A stretch of 64,000 nucleotides of DNA from Streptomyces noursei (GTDB lineage Bacteria; Actinomycetota; Actinomycetes; Streptomycetales; Streptomycetaceae). A model generated the notes under the pieces. The model had not been told where the DNA came from. It did not search any database and saw only the letters and a list, made by a program, of their open reading frames with translations. Below are positions 34,611 to 43,560 of this stretch, in pieces. Both the position numbers and the translations under genes were made by a program. How positions within the stretch are numbered: the first letter of the stretch is position 1; the number at the start of each line of letters is the position of its first letter. The DNA lies in the NCBI RefSeq assembly GCF_001646665.1, contig NZ_LWBU01000373.1, positions 334 through 64,333 of the forward strand, in the 5' to 3' direction.

Positions 34611-36407
34611 ATGTTCACCACCCGGCCCACGCTCCGGGGCACCTTCGGCATGGTGTCCTCCACGCACTGGCTCGCCTCCCAGTCGGCCATGGCGGTCCTG
34701 GAGGACGGCGGCAACGCCTTCGACGCCGCCGTCGCCGCCGGGTTCGTCCTGCACGTCGTCGAGCCGCACCTCAACGGACCGGCCGGCGAAGTACCGGTGA
34801 TCCTCGCGCCCGCCGGCCGCCCCGTCCGGGTGCTGTGCGGCCAGGGGCCGGCCCCCGCCGGCGCGACCGTCGCGCACTACCGCTCCCTCGGCCTCGCCCT
34901 GGTGCCCGGCACCGGGCCGCTGGCCGCCGCCGTCCCCGGCGCCTTCGACGCCTGGATGCTCCTGCTCCGCGACCACGGCACCAGGACCCTCGCCCAGGTC
35001 CTGCGGTACGCCATCGACTACGCGGAGACCGGCCACCCGCCCCTGGAGCGCCTCGCCGGGACGGTGGAGACCGTCCGCGCCCTCTTCGAGAACGAGTGGA
35101 CCTCCTCCGCCGACCTCTACCTCCCGGGCGGCCGTCCCCCCGCCCCGGGACGGCTCTTCCGCAACCCGGCCCTGGCCCGCACCTGGCGCCGCCTCGTGGA
35201 GGAGGCGACCGCCGCCGCCGGGAGCGGCGACCGGACCGGCCAGATCGAGGAGGCCCGCCGCGTCTGGCGGCAGGGGTTCATCGCCGAGGCCCTCGTACGG
35301 CAGGCGTCGCGCCCCACCATGGACACCAGCGGCGCCCGCCACACGGGCACCCTGAGCGCCGACGACCTCGCGGGCTGGTCCGCGACGTACGAGGACCCCG
35401 TCACGTACGACCGGCACGGCTGGACCGTGTGCAAGGCGGGCCCGTGGAGCCAGGGGCCCGTGCTCCTCCAGCAACTGGCCCTGCTGCCGGACGAACTGCC
35501 GCCGTACGGCTCGGCCGACTACGTCCACCTGCTCGTCGAGGGCTGCAAGCTCGCCATGGCCGACCGCGAGGCCTGGTACGGCGACGCCGCCGACGTCCCC
35601 CTCGACACCCTGCTGTCCCGCCCGTACAACGACCGGCGGCGCGCCCTCGTCGGCGACAGGGCCTCCCTTGAGCTGCGTCCCGGCAGCCCCGGCGGCCGCC
35701 GGCCGGCGCTGAGCGACCACACCGTCGCCGTGGCCCGCGGCCGGCCGGGTCCCGGCGCGCCCGCCGTCCCGTACGCCGCCGGTGCGGGCGAGCCGACGGT
35801 CGGCCCCGACGGCACCACCCGGGGCGACACCTGCCACATCGACGTCGTCGACCGGTGGGGCAACATGGTCGCCGCCACGCCCAGCGGCGGCTGGCTCCAG
35901 TCCAACCCCGTCGTGCCCGAACTCGGCTTCCCGCTCGGCACCCGGCTCCAGATGGCCTGGCTGGACCCGGGGTTGCCGAACTCGCTGACGCCCGGCCGCC
36001 GCCCCCGCACCACGCTCTCGCCGTCCCTGGTGCTGCGCGACGGGGAGCCGGTCATGGCGTTCGGGTCGCCGGGCGGCGACCAACAGGACCAGTGGCAGCT
36101 GCACTTCCTCCTCGCCGTCACCCACGGCGGCCTGGACCCGCAGGCCGCGATCGACGCGCCGGGCTGGCACAGCGAGTCCTTCCCCGGCTCCTTCCACCCG
36201 CGCGGCATGCGGCCCGGCGGGCTCACCGTCGAGTCCCGCACGGACCCGGCGGTCGTCGAGGACCTGCGCCGGCGCGGCCACGACGTCACGGTCGGCGGGC
36301 CCTGGACCGAGGGCCGGATGTGCGTGGTCGCCAGGGACCCGCGGACCAGGATCCTCTCGGCGGCGGCCAACCCGCGGGGGATGCAGGGGTACGCGGTGGG
36401 CCGCTGA
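34611..36407 (+). CDS. Gamma-glutamyltransferase family protein, no signal peptide
   Basis: 598-aa Ntn-hydrolase of the GGT/oxamate-amidohydrolase family. Conserved parts include EDGGNAFDAAVAAGFVLHVVEPH, the processing-site region RGDTCHIDVVDRWGN with the nucleophile Thr, and TTLSPSLVLRDGEPVMAFGSPGG. ATG 34611 with AGGTGA upstream starts directly at the mature domain, so it is predicted cytosolic, unlike the secreted copy at 21856. Members with this profile may act on small amides instead of glutathione. Followed by an unusual tandem repeat. Confidence 0.9.
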   Translation: MFTTRPTLRGTFGMVSSTHWLASQSAMAVLEDGGNAFDAAVAAGFVLHVVEPHLNGPAGEVPVILAPAGRPVRVLCGQGPAPAGATVAHYRSLGLALVPGTGPLAAAVPGAFDAWMLLLRDHGTRTLAQVLRYAIDYAETGHPPLERLAGTVETVRALFENEWTSSADLYLPGGRPPAPGRLFRNPALARTWRRLVEEATAAAGSGDRTGQIEEARRVWRQGFIAEALVRQASRPTMDTSGARHTGTLSADDLAGWSATYEDPVTYDRHGWTVCKAGPWSQGPVLLQQLALLPDELPPYGSADYVHLLVEGCKLAMADREAWYGDAADVPLDTLLSRPYNDRRRALVGDRASLELRPGSPGGRRPALSDHTVAVARGRPGPGAPAVPYAAGAGEPTVGPDGTTRGDTCHIDVVDRWGNMVAATPSGGWLQSNPVVPELGFPLGTRLQMAWLDPGLPNSLTPGRRPRTTLSPSLVLRDGEPVMAFGSPGGDQQDQWQLHFLLAVTHGGLDPQAAIDAPGWHSESFPGSFHPRGMRPGGLTVESRTDPAVVEDLRRRGHDVTVGGPWTEGRMCVVARDPRTRILSAAANPRGMQGYAVGR

Positions 36408-36410
36408 GCA

Positions 36411-36486
36411 CCGCCCTCCGGCCGCCCTCCGGCCGCCCTCCGGCCGCCCTCCGGCCGCCCTCCGGCCGCCCTCCGGCCGCCCTCCG
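36411..36486. repeat. 11-bp tandem repeat, about 7 copies
   Basis: CCGCCCTCCGG repeated six times perfectly from 36411 to 36476, then a seventh partial copy. It starts 4 bp after the GGT-like stop codon. A perfect array like this is prone to slippage and could vary between strains. Confidence 0.9.
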
Positions 36487-36558
36487 CTCGCTCGGCTGTC
36501 GTCCGCCCGCCGTCCGGCCGGGGGCCGGACTGTCAGCGGGGCGTGCTTAGCTGGACGC

Positions 36559-37392
36559 ATGATCGATGAACTTCTCGATGGTTCCGGGACCCTGTCCGAC
36601 GCGACCGAGCAGGCGGTGCGCGACGCGGCCGCCGCCGAAGTCGTGCCCCGCTGGCGTCAGCTCGCCACGCACGAGATCGTCGAGAAGAGCGGCCCGCACG
36701 ATCTGGTGACGATCGCCGACCGGGCCGCCGAGGCCCACCTCACCGCCTCGCTCACCCGGCTGCTGCCCGGCTCGGTGGTGGTCGGCGAGGAGTCCGTCCA
36801 CGCCGACCCCGCGGTGTACGAGGAGCTGAAGGGCGACGCGCCGGTGTGGATCGTCGACCCGGTGGACGGCACCTGGCACTTCGCGCACGGGGACGCCGGG
36901 TTCTGCATGCTCGTCGCCCTGGCGGTGCGCGGCGAGGTGCTGGCGTCGTGGACGTACGCCCCGGCGCGGGACCAGATGGCCGTGGCGGTGCGCGGGCGCG
37001 GTGCCCGGCTGAACGGCACGGAGATACGGGCCGGTGCGCCCGCCCCCGGTGCGGCCCTCCGGATCGCCACGTCCCACCCCGACTACACCACCCCGGACCA
37101 GAAGGCCGCGCTCCTGGGCCTCCGCACCGAGGGCGTGCACACCCGCCCGTGCGGCTCCGCGGGCCTGGAGTACCTGGCCGTGGCGCGGGGCGAGCTCGAC
37201 GCGGTCGCCTTCTCGTGGGAGCTGGCCTGGGACCACGCGGCGGGGCTGCTCCTGGTCGAGGAGGCGGGCGGCGCCCACACGACGCTGACGGGCGCCCCGT
37301 TCCGCGTCACGGGCGGCAACGACCTGCCGTTCACCGCCGCCCGCGACCGGGCCACCGCCGACCGCGTACGCGGCCTGCTGGCCGGCGGGTAG
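36559..37392 (+). CDS. Inositol-monophosphatase family protein
   Basis: 277-aa Mg-dependent phosphatase fold. Metal-site motifs: GEESVH, WIVDPVDGTWHFAHG (DPVDGT) and the C-terminal WELAWDHAAGLLLVEEAGG. Likely substrates are inositol phosphate, histidinol phosphate or related sugar phosphates; the sequence does not decide. ATG 36559. It stands alone between a repeat array and the FAD oxidoreductase. Confidence 0.92.
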   Translation: MIDELLDGSGTLSDATEQAVRDAAAAEVVPRWRQLATHEIVEKSGPHDLVTIADRAAEAHLTASLTRLLPGSVVVGEESVHADPAVYEELKGDAPVWIVDPVDGTWHFAHGDAGFCMLVALAVRGEVLASWTYAPARDQMAVAVRGRGARLNGTEIRAGAPAPGAALRIATSHPDYTTPDQKAALLGLRTEGVHTRPCGSAGLEYLAVARGELDAVAFSWELAWDHAAGLLLVEEAGGAHTTLTGAPFRVTGGNDLPFTAARDRATADRVRGLLAGG

Positions 37393-37503
37393 CGGCGCGC
37401 GGGAGGGGCCGGTCCCGGCCACCGGCCCCTCCCGCCGCCCCGGCCGGTCACCGGCCCAATATCCTGAGATAGCTTGGCCGTCGGCTGACGAAGGAGTCCC
37501 AAG

Positions 37504-38925
37504 GTGCCGTCGATGCTCGATGCCGTCGTCGTGGGGGCGGGGCCCAACGGACTGACCGCTGCCGCCGAACTGGCCCGCCGCGGTTTCTCCGTCGCCGTGT
37601 TCGAGGCCCTCGACACGGTCGGGGGCGGAGCCAGGACCGAGGAGCTCACGCTGCCCGGCTTCCGGCACGACCCCTGCTCCGCGGTCCACCCGCTCGGCGC
37701 CGGCTCACCCGCCTTCAAGGGCATGCCCCTCGACCGGTACGGCCTGGAATGGCTCCACGCCGAACTGCCGATGGCGCACCCCTTCGACGACGGCACGGCC
37801 GCCGTCCTGTCCCGTTCCGTCGCCGAGACGGCGGCCTCCTTCGGCGCCCGGGACGCCGGCGCGTACCGCCGCCTCGTCGCGCCCTACCTCGGCAAGTGGG
37901 ACACGCTCGCCCGGGACTTCATGTCCCTTCCCCTCACCGCCCTCCCGCGCGACCCCGTCACACTCGCGCGGTTCGGCGCCGCCGGCCTGCCCCCGTCCAC
38001 GTGGCTGATGCGCCGCTTCCGCGACGACCGGGCGCGCGCCCTGTTCGCCGGGCTCGTCGCCCATGTGATCGCCCCGCTCGGCGGCCTGGCCACCGGCGCG
38101 GTCGGCCTGGTCTTCGCGCTCGCCGCCCACGCCGGGGGCTGGCCGCTCCCGCGCGGCGGCTCCCAGTCCCTCTCCGACGCCCTCGCCGCGTACGTGACCG
38201 ACCTCGGCGGCGGCGTCCACACCTCCTACGAGGTCAAGCGGCTCGACGACCTGCCGCCCGCCCGCGCGTACGTCTTCGACACGTCGCCGACCGCCCTGGC
38301 CCGCATCGCCGGGTTCGGCCGGTACTACGACCGCTACCGCTACGGCGCCTCCGTCTACAAGATCGACTACGCCCTGGACGGGCCCGTCCCCTGGACCGCC
38401 GCCGAAGCCCGCCGGGCCGGCACCGTCCAGGTGGGCCCCAGCAGCCGGGAGATCGCCACCGCCCTGGACCAGGCGTCCGGCGGCACGGCCCCCCGCACCC
38501 CGTTCCTGATCACCGCGCAGCCCAGCCTGGTCGACCCGTCCCGCGCCCCCGAGGGCAAGCACGTCTTCTGGGCCTACGGACACGTCCCGCACGCCTGGGA
38601 GGGCCATCTCACCGACGCGATCGAGCGGCAGATCGAGCGGTTCGCACCCGGCTTCCGCGACCTGGTCCTCGCCCGCGCCACCGCCGGCCCGGCCGAACTC
38701 GCCACGCGCAACGCCAACTACGTGGGCGGCGACATCGCCTGCGGCGCCGCCAGTGGCCTTCAGCTCCTGCTGCGTCCGCGGCTCACGCTCTTCCCCTACA
38801 GCACCCCGCACCCGGCCGTCTTCCTCTGCTCCTCCGCGACCCCGCCCGGCCCCGGCGTCCACGGCATGTCGGGCCACAACGCGGCGAAGGCGGTCTGGCG
38901 CCATCTGCGGAAGACCGAGCGCTGA
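37504..38925 (+). CDS. FAD-dependent oxidoreductase, phytoene-desaturase-like
   Basis: 473-aa flavoprotein. N-terminal dinucleotide motif VVVGAGPNGLTAAAELARRG, then EALDTVGGGARTEE, and a C-terminal FAD segment GVHGMSGHNAAKAV. Members of this NAD(P)/FAD-dependent group resemble carotenoid desaturases and amine oxidases; no other carotenoid genes are nearby, so the substrate is open. GTG 37504 follows GAAGGAG at 7 nt. Confidence 0.9.
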   Translation: MPSMLDAVVVGAGPNGLTAAAELARRGFSVAVFEALDTVGGGARTEELTLPGFRHDPCSAVHPLGAGSPAFKGMPLDRYGLEWLHAELPMAHPFDDGTAAVLSRSVAETAASFGARDAGAYRRLVAPYLGKWDTLARDFMSLPLTALPRDPVTLARFGAAGLPPSTWLMRRFRDDRARALFAGLVAHVIAPLGGLATGAVGLVFALAAHAGGWPLPRGGSQSLSDALAAYVTDLGGGVHTSYEVKRLDDLPPARAYVFDTSPTALARIAGFGRYYDRYRYGASVYKIDYALDGPVPWTAAEARRAGTVQVGPSSREIATALDQASGGTAPRTPFLITAQPSLVDPSRAPEGKHVFWAYGHVPHAWEGHLTDAIERQIERFAPGFRDLVLARATAGPAELATRNANYVGGDIACGAASGLQLLLRPRLTLFPYSTPHPAVFLCSSATPPGPGVHGMSGHNAAKAVWRHLRKTER

Positions 38926-38966
38926 GCCGGTGCGCCGCCGGCCCGGGCGGGCCCGGGAACAGGGGG

Positions 38967-39002
38967 CGGCCCCGTCGCGACGGGGGAGACACGACGGGGC
39001 CG
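38967..39002. terminator. Bidirectional hairpin terminator
   Basis: CGGCCCCGTCG (38967-38977) pairs with CGACGGGGCCG (38992-39002) across a 14-nt loop, between the convergent FAD oxidoreductase and P450 genes. Confidence 0.6.
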
Positions 39003-39140
39003 TGACCTTCGTCTGCCCCGGCTGAGGGCGCTCACACCTGCTCGTCCCCACCGATCCGGGAAATCTCCGCGGTGGGACCTCCGGCGAGGGGAGAACGCAG
39101 GGGAGAACGCCGATGATCGTGGCCCCCCGGCGGGAACGGC

Positions 39141-40334
39141 TCACCAGGTGACGCGGAGGGCGCGGGGAGTACTGGCGATCAGCGAGGGCACCGGCGGGGC
39201 GGGCGGGCCGGTGAGGCGCAGGCCGGGGAACCGCTCGAAGAGGCGGGCGAGGGCGATCCGCAGCTGGAGGCGGGCGAGCGGGGCGCCCACGCAGAAATGC
39301 GGCCCGTGACCGAAGCCGAGCTGGCGTGCGCGCGCACCGTCGCGCCGGACCTCGAACCGGCCGGCGCCGTGGCGCGGATCGCGGTTGGCCGCCGCGAAGC
39401 AGAGCAGCAGGGCGTCCCCCTCGCGCAGCGCCCGGCCGCCCAGCTCCACGTCCTCGGTCGGGAACGCGAAGGGCAGGGCGTAGACACTGGAGTCGTGGCG
39501 GATGCCCTCCTCCACGACCGCGTCCCAGCCGACCTCCCCGCGCAGGGCGAGGTCCAGCTGCCCGGGGTGCGTGAGCAGCGCCCGGACCGTGTTGACCAGT
39601 GCCCCGGCCGTGGTCTCGAACCCGGCGCCGAGGAACAGCCAGAGTGTGTCGAGGAGTTCGGCCTCCGACAGACCCTCGGGGCCCTCGCGGAGCAGGTCGC
39701 TCACCAGGTCGTCCCCGGGCGCCGCCGCCCGGCTCCTCACCAGGCCCGTCAGATACGCGTTGATGTCCCGCGTCAGCCGCGCCGACTCCTCCGGCCCGAG
39801 CGCCGACCGGGAGAACGCCAGCCCCACGAGACGCAGGACCTCCGGCCGGTCCTCGGCCGGGATGCCGAACAGGGCGCAGAGCGTACGCAGCGGGAGAGGC
39901 AGCGCATAGGCCGTCCGCAGGTCGGCCGGCCCCTCCTGCGCCCGCGCCTCCATGTCGTCCAGCAACTCGTCGACGGTCCGCGCGACCGCGGGCGCCAGCC
40001 CCTCGACCCGGCGGGGCGTGAACGCCGCGGCGACCGCCTGCCGCAGCCGCCGGTGCTCGGCGCCGTCGGCGGTGAGCATCCACCGTCGGGTGAGGTGCGC
40101 CAGCATCGGCCAGTCGGCCGGAACCTCCCCGTCCCTCAGTGCCCGCCAGTGCCCCGGCGAGCGGGCGAACCGCGGATCGGTCAGCACGGTCTCCAGCTCG
40201 GGGTGGCCCACGACCGCCCAGCAGTGCACCCCGCCCGGCCACTCGGCCGGGGCCACGGGCCCCCGCCGCCGCAGCTCCTCCGCCTGCTCCCGCATGTCCG
40301 GGCTGTGGGGGTCGAGAAGGATCCGCTCGGTCAT
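39141..40334 (-). CDS. Cytochrome P450, intact
   Basis: 397-aa class I bacterial P450. I-helix motif LGAGFETTAG, K-helix EEGIRHD (ExxR), and haem-binding FGHGPHFCVGAPLAR with the thiolate Cys. ATG 40334 (MTERILLDPH) is preferred over an ATG one codon earlier because of spacing to GGGG. It needs ferredoxin partners that are not encoded in this window. Substrate unknown. Divergent from the alkylation-repair pair. Confidence 0.93.
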   Translation of the reverse strand: MTERILLDPHSPDMREQAEELRRRGPVAPAEWPGGVHCWAVVGHPELETVLTDPRFARSPGHWRALRDGEVPADWPMLAHLTRRWMLTADGAEHRRLRQAVAAAFTPRRVEGLAPAVARTVDELLDDMEARAQEGPADLRTAYALPLPLRTLCALFGIPAEDRPEVLRLVGLAFSRSALGPEESARLTRDINAYLTGLVRSRAAAPGDDLVSDLLREGPEGLSEAELLDTLWLFLGAGFETTAGALVNTVRALLTHPGQLDLALRGEVGWDAVVEEGIRHDSSVYALPFAFPTEDVELGGRALREGDALLLCFAAANRDPRHGAGRFEVRRDGARARQLGFGHGPHFCVGAPLARLQLRIALARLFERFPGLRLTGPPAPPVPSLIASTPRALRVTW

Positions 40335-40486
40335 CATGCATCCCCTGAGGTGTGGCGACGTGGCGTGACGCGATGATCCCATGTGGTCACGGCGGACCGC
40401 GGGGGATTCGGCACATCCCTGGCAGGGCGAGGCTGATGTCGATTTCCCGCCAGCCACGCCGGAGGCGGGTGCCCGATGCTGGAGGC

Positions 40487-41971
40487 ATGCACACCGACAC
40501 CGAGCGCTGCGTGCGGGCCGTCCGGTCCAAGGACGCCCGTTTCGACGGCTGGTTCTTCACCGCCGTCCTGACCACCCGCATCTACTGCCGGCCCAGCTGC
40601 CCGGTCGTGCCGCCGAAGCCCGAGAACATGGTGTTCTACCCGAGCGCCGCAGCCTGCCAGCAGGCCGGGTTCCGCGCCTGCAAGCGCTGCCGCCCGGACA
40701 CCAGCCCCGGCTCGCCCGAGTGGAACGCCCGCGCCGACGCGGTGGCCCGCGCCATGCGCCTGATCCGTGACGGTGTCGTCGACCGCGAGGGCGTACCGGG
40801 CCTGGCCGCCCGGCTCGGCTACTCGACCCGGCAGATCGAACGCCAGCTGCTCGCCGAACTGGGCGCCGGGCCGCTCGCCCTGGCCCGCGCCCAGCGCGCC
40901 CAGACCGCCCGCCTCCTCATCGAGACGACCGCACTGCCCATGGCGGACGTCGCGTTCGCCGCCGGATTCGCCTCCGTACGCACCTTCAACGACACCGTCC
41001 GGGAGGTCTTCGCCCTCGCCCCGAGCGAACTGCGCGCCCGCGCCACCCGCTCCGCGCGCGGTGCCGGCGGCCCGCCCCCGGCCCCCGGTGCCATCGCCCT
41101 CCGGCTCCCGTACCGGGCGCCGCTCAACCCCGACAACCTCTTCGGCCACCTGGCCGCGACCGCGGTGCCCGGCGTCGAGGAGTGGCGGGACGGGGCGTAC
41201 CGGCGCACCCTCGATCTCCCGCACGGCCACGGCATCGTCGCCCTCACCCCGCACCCGGACCACATCGCCTGCCGCCTGTCCCTCACGGACCCGCGCGACC
41301 TCACGCTCGCCATCAGCCGCTGCCGCTGGATGCTCGACCTGGACGCCGACCCGGTGGCCGTCGACGACCAGCTCCGCACCGACCCGCTCCTCGCGCCCCT
41401 CGTCGACAAGGCCCCCGGCCGGCGCGTCCCGCGCACCGTCGACGCCGCGGAGTTCGCCGTACGCGCGGTACTCGGCCAGCAGGTCTCCACCGCGGCCGCC
41501 CGCACCCACGCCGCCCGGCTGGTCGCCGCGCACGGCACCGCCGTGGACGACCCCGAGGGCGGGCTCACCCACCTCTTCCCCGGACCGGGGCGGCTGGCCG
41601 CGCTCGACCCCGAGGCGCTCGCGCTGCCCCGCAGCCGCCGCACCACGCTCACGACCCTGATCGGCGCCCTCGCCGGCGGTTCGCTGCGGCTCGGCCCGGA
41701 CAGCGACTGGGACGAGGCCCGCGCCGGCCTCTCGCTGCTGCCCGGCTTCGGGCCCTGGACGGTCGAAGTGATCGCCATGCGGGCCCTCGGCGACCCCGAC
41801 GCCTTTCTCGCCACCGACCTCGGAGTCCGGCGCGCCGCCGCCGTCCTCGGCCTTCCCGCCACCCCCGCCGCCCTGACGGCCCGCGCCGCCGCCTGGCGGC
41901 CCTGGCGCGCGTACGCCGTCCAGTACCTGTGGGCGACCGACAGCCACCCCGTCAACCACCTGCCCGCGTAA
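40487..41971 (+). CDS. alkA: Ada-AlkA fusion: methyl-phosphotriester sensor / AraC HTH / 3-methyladenine glycosylase
   Basis: 494-aa three-part protein. Residues 1-85: Ada zinc domain with Cys residues in RIYCRPSCP and ACKRCRP, which accepts methyl from phosphotriesters and triggers activation. Residues 90-185: AraC-type helix-turn-helix. Residues 200-490: AlkA glycosylase with the HhH-GPD part LPGFGPWTVEVIAMRALGD and catalytic Asp just after. ATG 40487 has GATGCT 7 nt upstream and may be leaderless. It lacks the O6-methylguanine transferase domain, which the next gene supplies. Confidence 0.93.
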   Translation: MHTDTERCVRAVRSKDARFDGWFFTAVLTTRIYCRPSCPVVPPKPENMVFYPSAAACQQAGFRACKRCRPDTSPGSPEWNARADAVARAMRLIRDGVVDREGVPGLAARLGYSTRQIERQLLAELGAGPLALARAQRAQTARLLIETTALPMADVAFAAGFASVRTFNDTVREVFALAPSELRARATRSARGAGGPPPAPGAIALRLPYRAPLNPDNLFGHLAATAVPGVEEWRDGAYRRTLDLPHGHGIVALTPHPDHIACRLSLTDPRDLTLAISRCRWMLDLDADPVAVDDQLRTDPLLAPLVDKAPGRRVPRTVDAAEFAVRAVLGQQVSTAAARTHAARLVAAHGTAVDDPEGGLTHLFPGPGRLAALDPEALALPRSRRTTLTTLIGALAGGSLRLGPDSDWDEARAGLSLLPGFGPWTVEVIAMRALGDPDAFLATDLGVRRAAAVLGLPATPAALTARAAAWRPWRAYAVQYLWATDSHPVNHLPA

Positions 41972-41983
41972 GGAAGTCCACCG

Positions 41984-42493
41984 ATGAACCGCCGGCACAC
42001 CGTCGTCGACAGCCCCTACGGCCCGCTCACCCTGGTCAGCACGGACGGCGCCCTGAGCGGCCTCTACATGACCGCCCAGCGGCACCGGCCGCCGGAGGAG
42101 ACCTTCGGCGACCCGGACCCGCGTCCCTTCCGGGAGGTGGTCCGCCAGCTCGACGCGTACCACGCGCGCGAACTCACCGAGTTCGACCTGCCGCTGCACC
42201 TCGCGGGCACGCCCTTCCAGCGCGGTGTGTGGGAGCAGCTGCGGAGGATCCCGTACGGCGAGACCCGTACGTACGGCGAACTCGCCGAGATGCTCGGCCG
42301 GCCCGGGGCGTCCCGCGCCGTCGGCCTCGCCAACGGCAGGAACCCGGTGGGGATCATCGTCCCCTGCCACCGCGTCATCGGCGCGAGCGGCGGACTGACC
42401 GGGTACGGCGGCGGACTCGACCGCAAGCAGCGGCTGCTCACCTTCGAGGGCGCCCTGGGCAGCGCAGCACCGGACGAGGGGGCCCTGTTCTAG
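41984..42493 (+). CDS. ogt: O6-methylguanine-DNA methyltransferase
   Basis: 169-aa suicide repair enzyme. The active-site motif IIVPCHRVIG carries the methyl-accepting Cys; PFQRGVWEQLRRIPYGETRTYGE is the DNA-binding helix region. ATG 41984 starts 12 bp after alkA with AAGGAAG upstream, so the two form an adaptive-response operon. A strong terminator hairpin follows about 120 bp later. Confidence 0.95.
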   Translation: MNRRHTVVDSPYGPLTLVSTDGALSGLYMTAQRHRPPEETFGDPDPRPFREVVRQLDAYHARELTEFDLPLHLAGTPFQRGVWEQLRRIPYGETRTYGELAEMLGRPGASRAVGLANGRNPVGIIVPCHRVIGASGGLTGYGGGLDRKQRLLTFEGALGSAAPDEGALF

Positions 42494-42614
42494 GTCCTCG
42501 AAGGCTGGCGCCGCTTCAGCGACGGTCACACCGGCTGCCAGGAGACCCCTCAGAGGCGGCAGCGGACGAAAAACAAGGCGCAGTGGTGCCTGGTTGTTAT
42601 TCTGATTGCAAATC

Positions 42615-42654
42615 GGAAAGGGTGCGCCGAGTGGGATCGCGGCGCACCCTTTCC
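42615..42654. terminator. Strong bidirectional terminator
   Basis: GGAAAGGGTGCGCC (42615-42628) pairs perfectly with GGCGCACCCTTTCC (42641-42654) around a 12-nt loop, between convergent ogt and the small secreted protein gene. The rightward arm is followed by ATTTCG. Confidence 0.8.
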
Positions 42655-42675
42655 ATTTCGGCCTTGCTCGACTGG

Positions 42676-43110
42676 TTATCGACCGGATACGTATCCTATG
42701 ACTGCAGTGGTGGGATCGCGATCGGCGCCATTGGCGCCGTCCCTGGACACGACCGCGAAGTTGATGAAGATGCTTCGCCCCTCACGGAAGTCGTAATCGC
42801 AGGTGACCGTCTTTCCCGCCCCCTTGGCATTGTGGCACTCGCCCCGGTCCAGGATCCTGTTTCCGTTGGCGTTGTCCGCGACGTACCAAATGACAACCGA
42901 CCGGCGCCCGTCGGCGTAGTTGTCGAGCACTTCGATCCGGTCATCGGACGAGTAGAAACACGCATACCCGGCTTTGGCGAACGGCTGGGTGCAGAACCTC
43001 GTCACTGCTGCGGAGGCCGGAGTGGTGGTCGCCAGCAGCGTCCCCGCAGTGGCGGCTACGGTGCCCATCGCGGTCAGTACGCGACGAGTGCGTGCAGAAA
43101 ACTTCTTCAC
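42676..43110 (-). CDS. Small secreted cysteine-containing protein (peptidase inhibitor I36-like)
   Basis: 144-aa precursor. Signal peptide of about 35 residues (VKKFSARTRRVL, cleavage near TPASA), then a beta-rich mature part of about 110 residues with four Cys (FCTQ, ACFY, ECHN, TCDY), enough for two disulphides. The YACFYSSDD and NRILDRGECHNAKG segments recall Streptomyces I36-type metalloprotease inhibitors; this is tentative. GTG 43110 follows AGGGGGAA at 8 nt. Composition is less GC-rich than the neighbours. Confidence 0.75.
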   Translation of the reverse strand: MKKFSARTRRVLTAMGTVAATAGTLLATTTPASAAVTRFCTQPFAKAGYACFYSSDDRIEVLDNYADGRRSVVIWYVADNANGNRILDRGECHNAKGAGKTVTCDYDFREGRSIFINFAVVSRDGANGADRDPTTAVIGYVSGR

Positions 43111-43560
43111 GCTGATTGTTCCCCCTATTTGATTGGAATGGTCGGGAGTAATCTTGATCAGCACAGCTCGTGCCGTCAAGAACTTGAGTCGGGTCTGAGG
43201 AAAAATTGAGCTTCACCCGGTTGCACTCATGCATCCATGACCGAATTGACAGAAGCATAGGGAATCGCATCGTTCGCGCGGTTCGTCGGCACGTCTGTGC
43301 CCCGCCGCCCCCTTGGGGCAGGACTGCACCGGAGCTCATCAGCGCGACCAACCGGCGGCGCTCCGTCAGGACAGCGTGTCGGTCGACGGGGCGGAGGCAA
43401 GGGCCCGCAGCAGTTCCCACAGCGGTCACTGAAGGTCCGGGGTGACCACCGCGGCCTCGGACAGACCGGCCCGCCGGTTCTGTGCACCGGATCACCCGGC
43501 GCCGTCACTGGAGCACGTCAGCGGTGTGCCTTTGACGCTCTTTCATGAGGACGTCCAAGG
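43111..43560. other. 450-bp intergenic region, AT-richer
   Basis: No convincing gene. The first 150 bp are clearly less GC-rich than the rest of the window and should contain the promoter of the small secreted protein. The right part should hold the promoter of the 502-aa protein. I see no repeats or RNA structure of note. Confidence 0.5.

Noticed and set aside
42575..42660. A tRNA-Cys-like anticodon arm (loop TTGCAAA with a 5-bp stem, 42606-42622 approximately) before the terminator hairpin
   Set aside because: No D arm, T loop (GTTCRA) or acceptor stem fits around it, and the sequence after it is a simple terminator. Probably chance.
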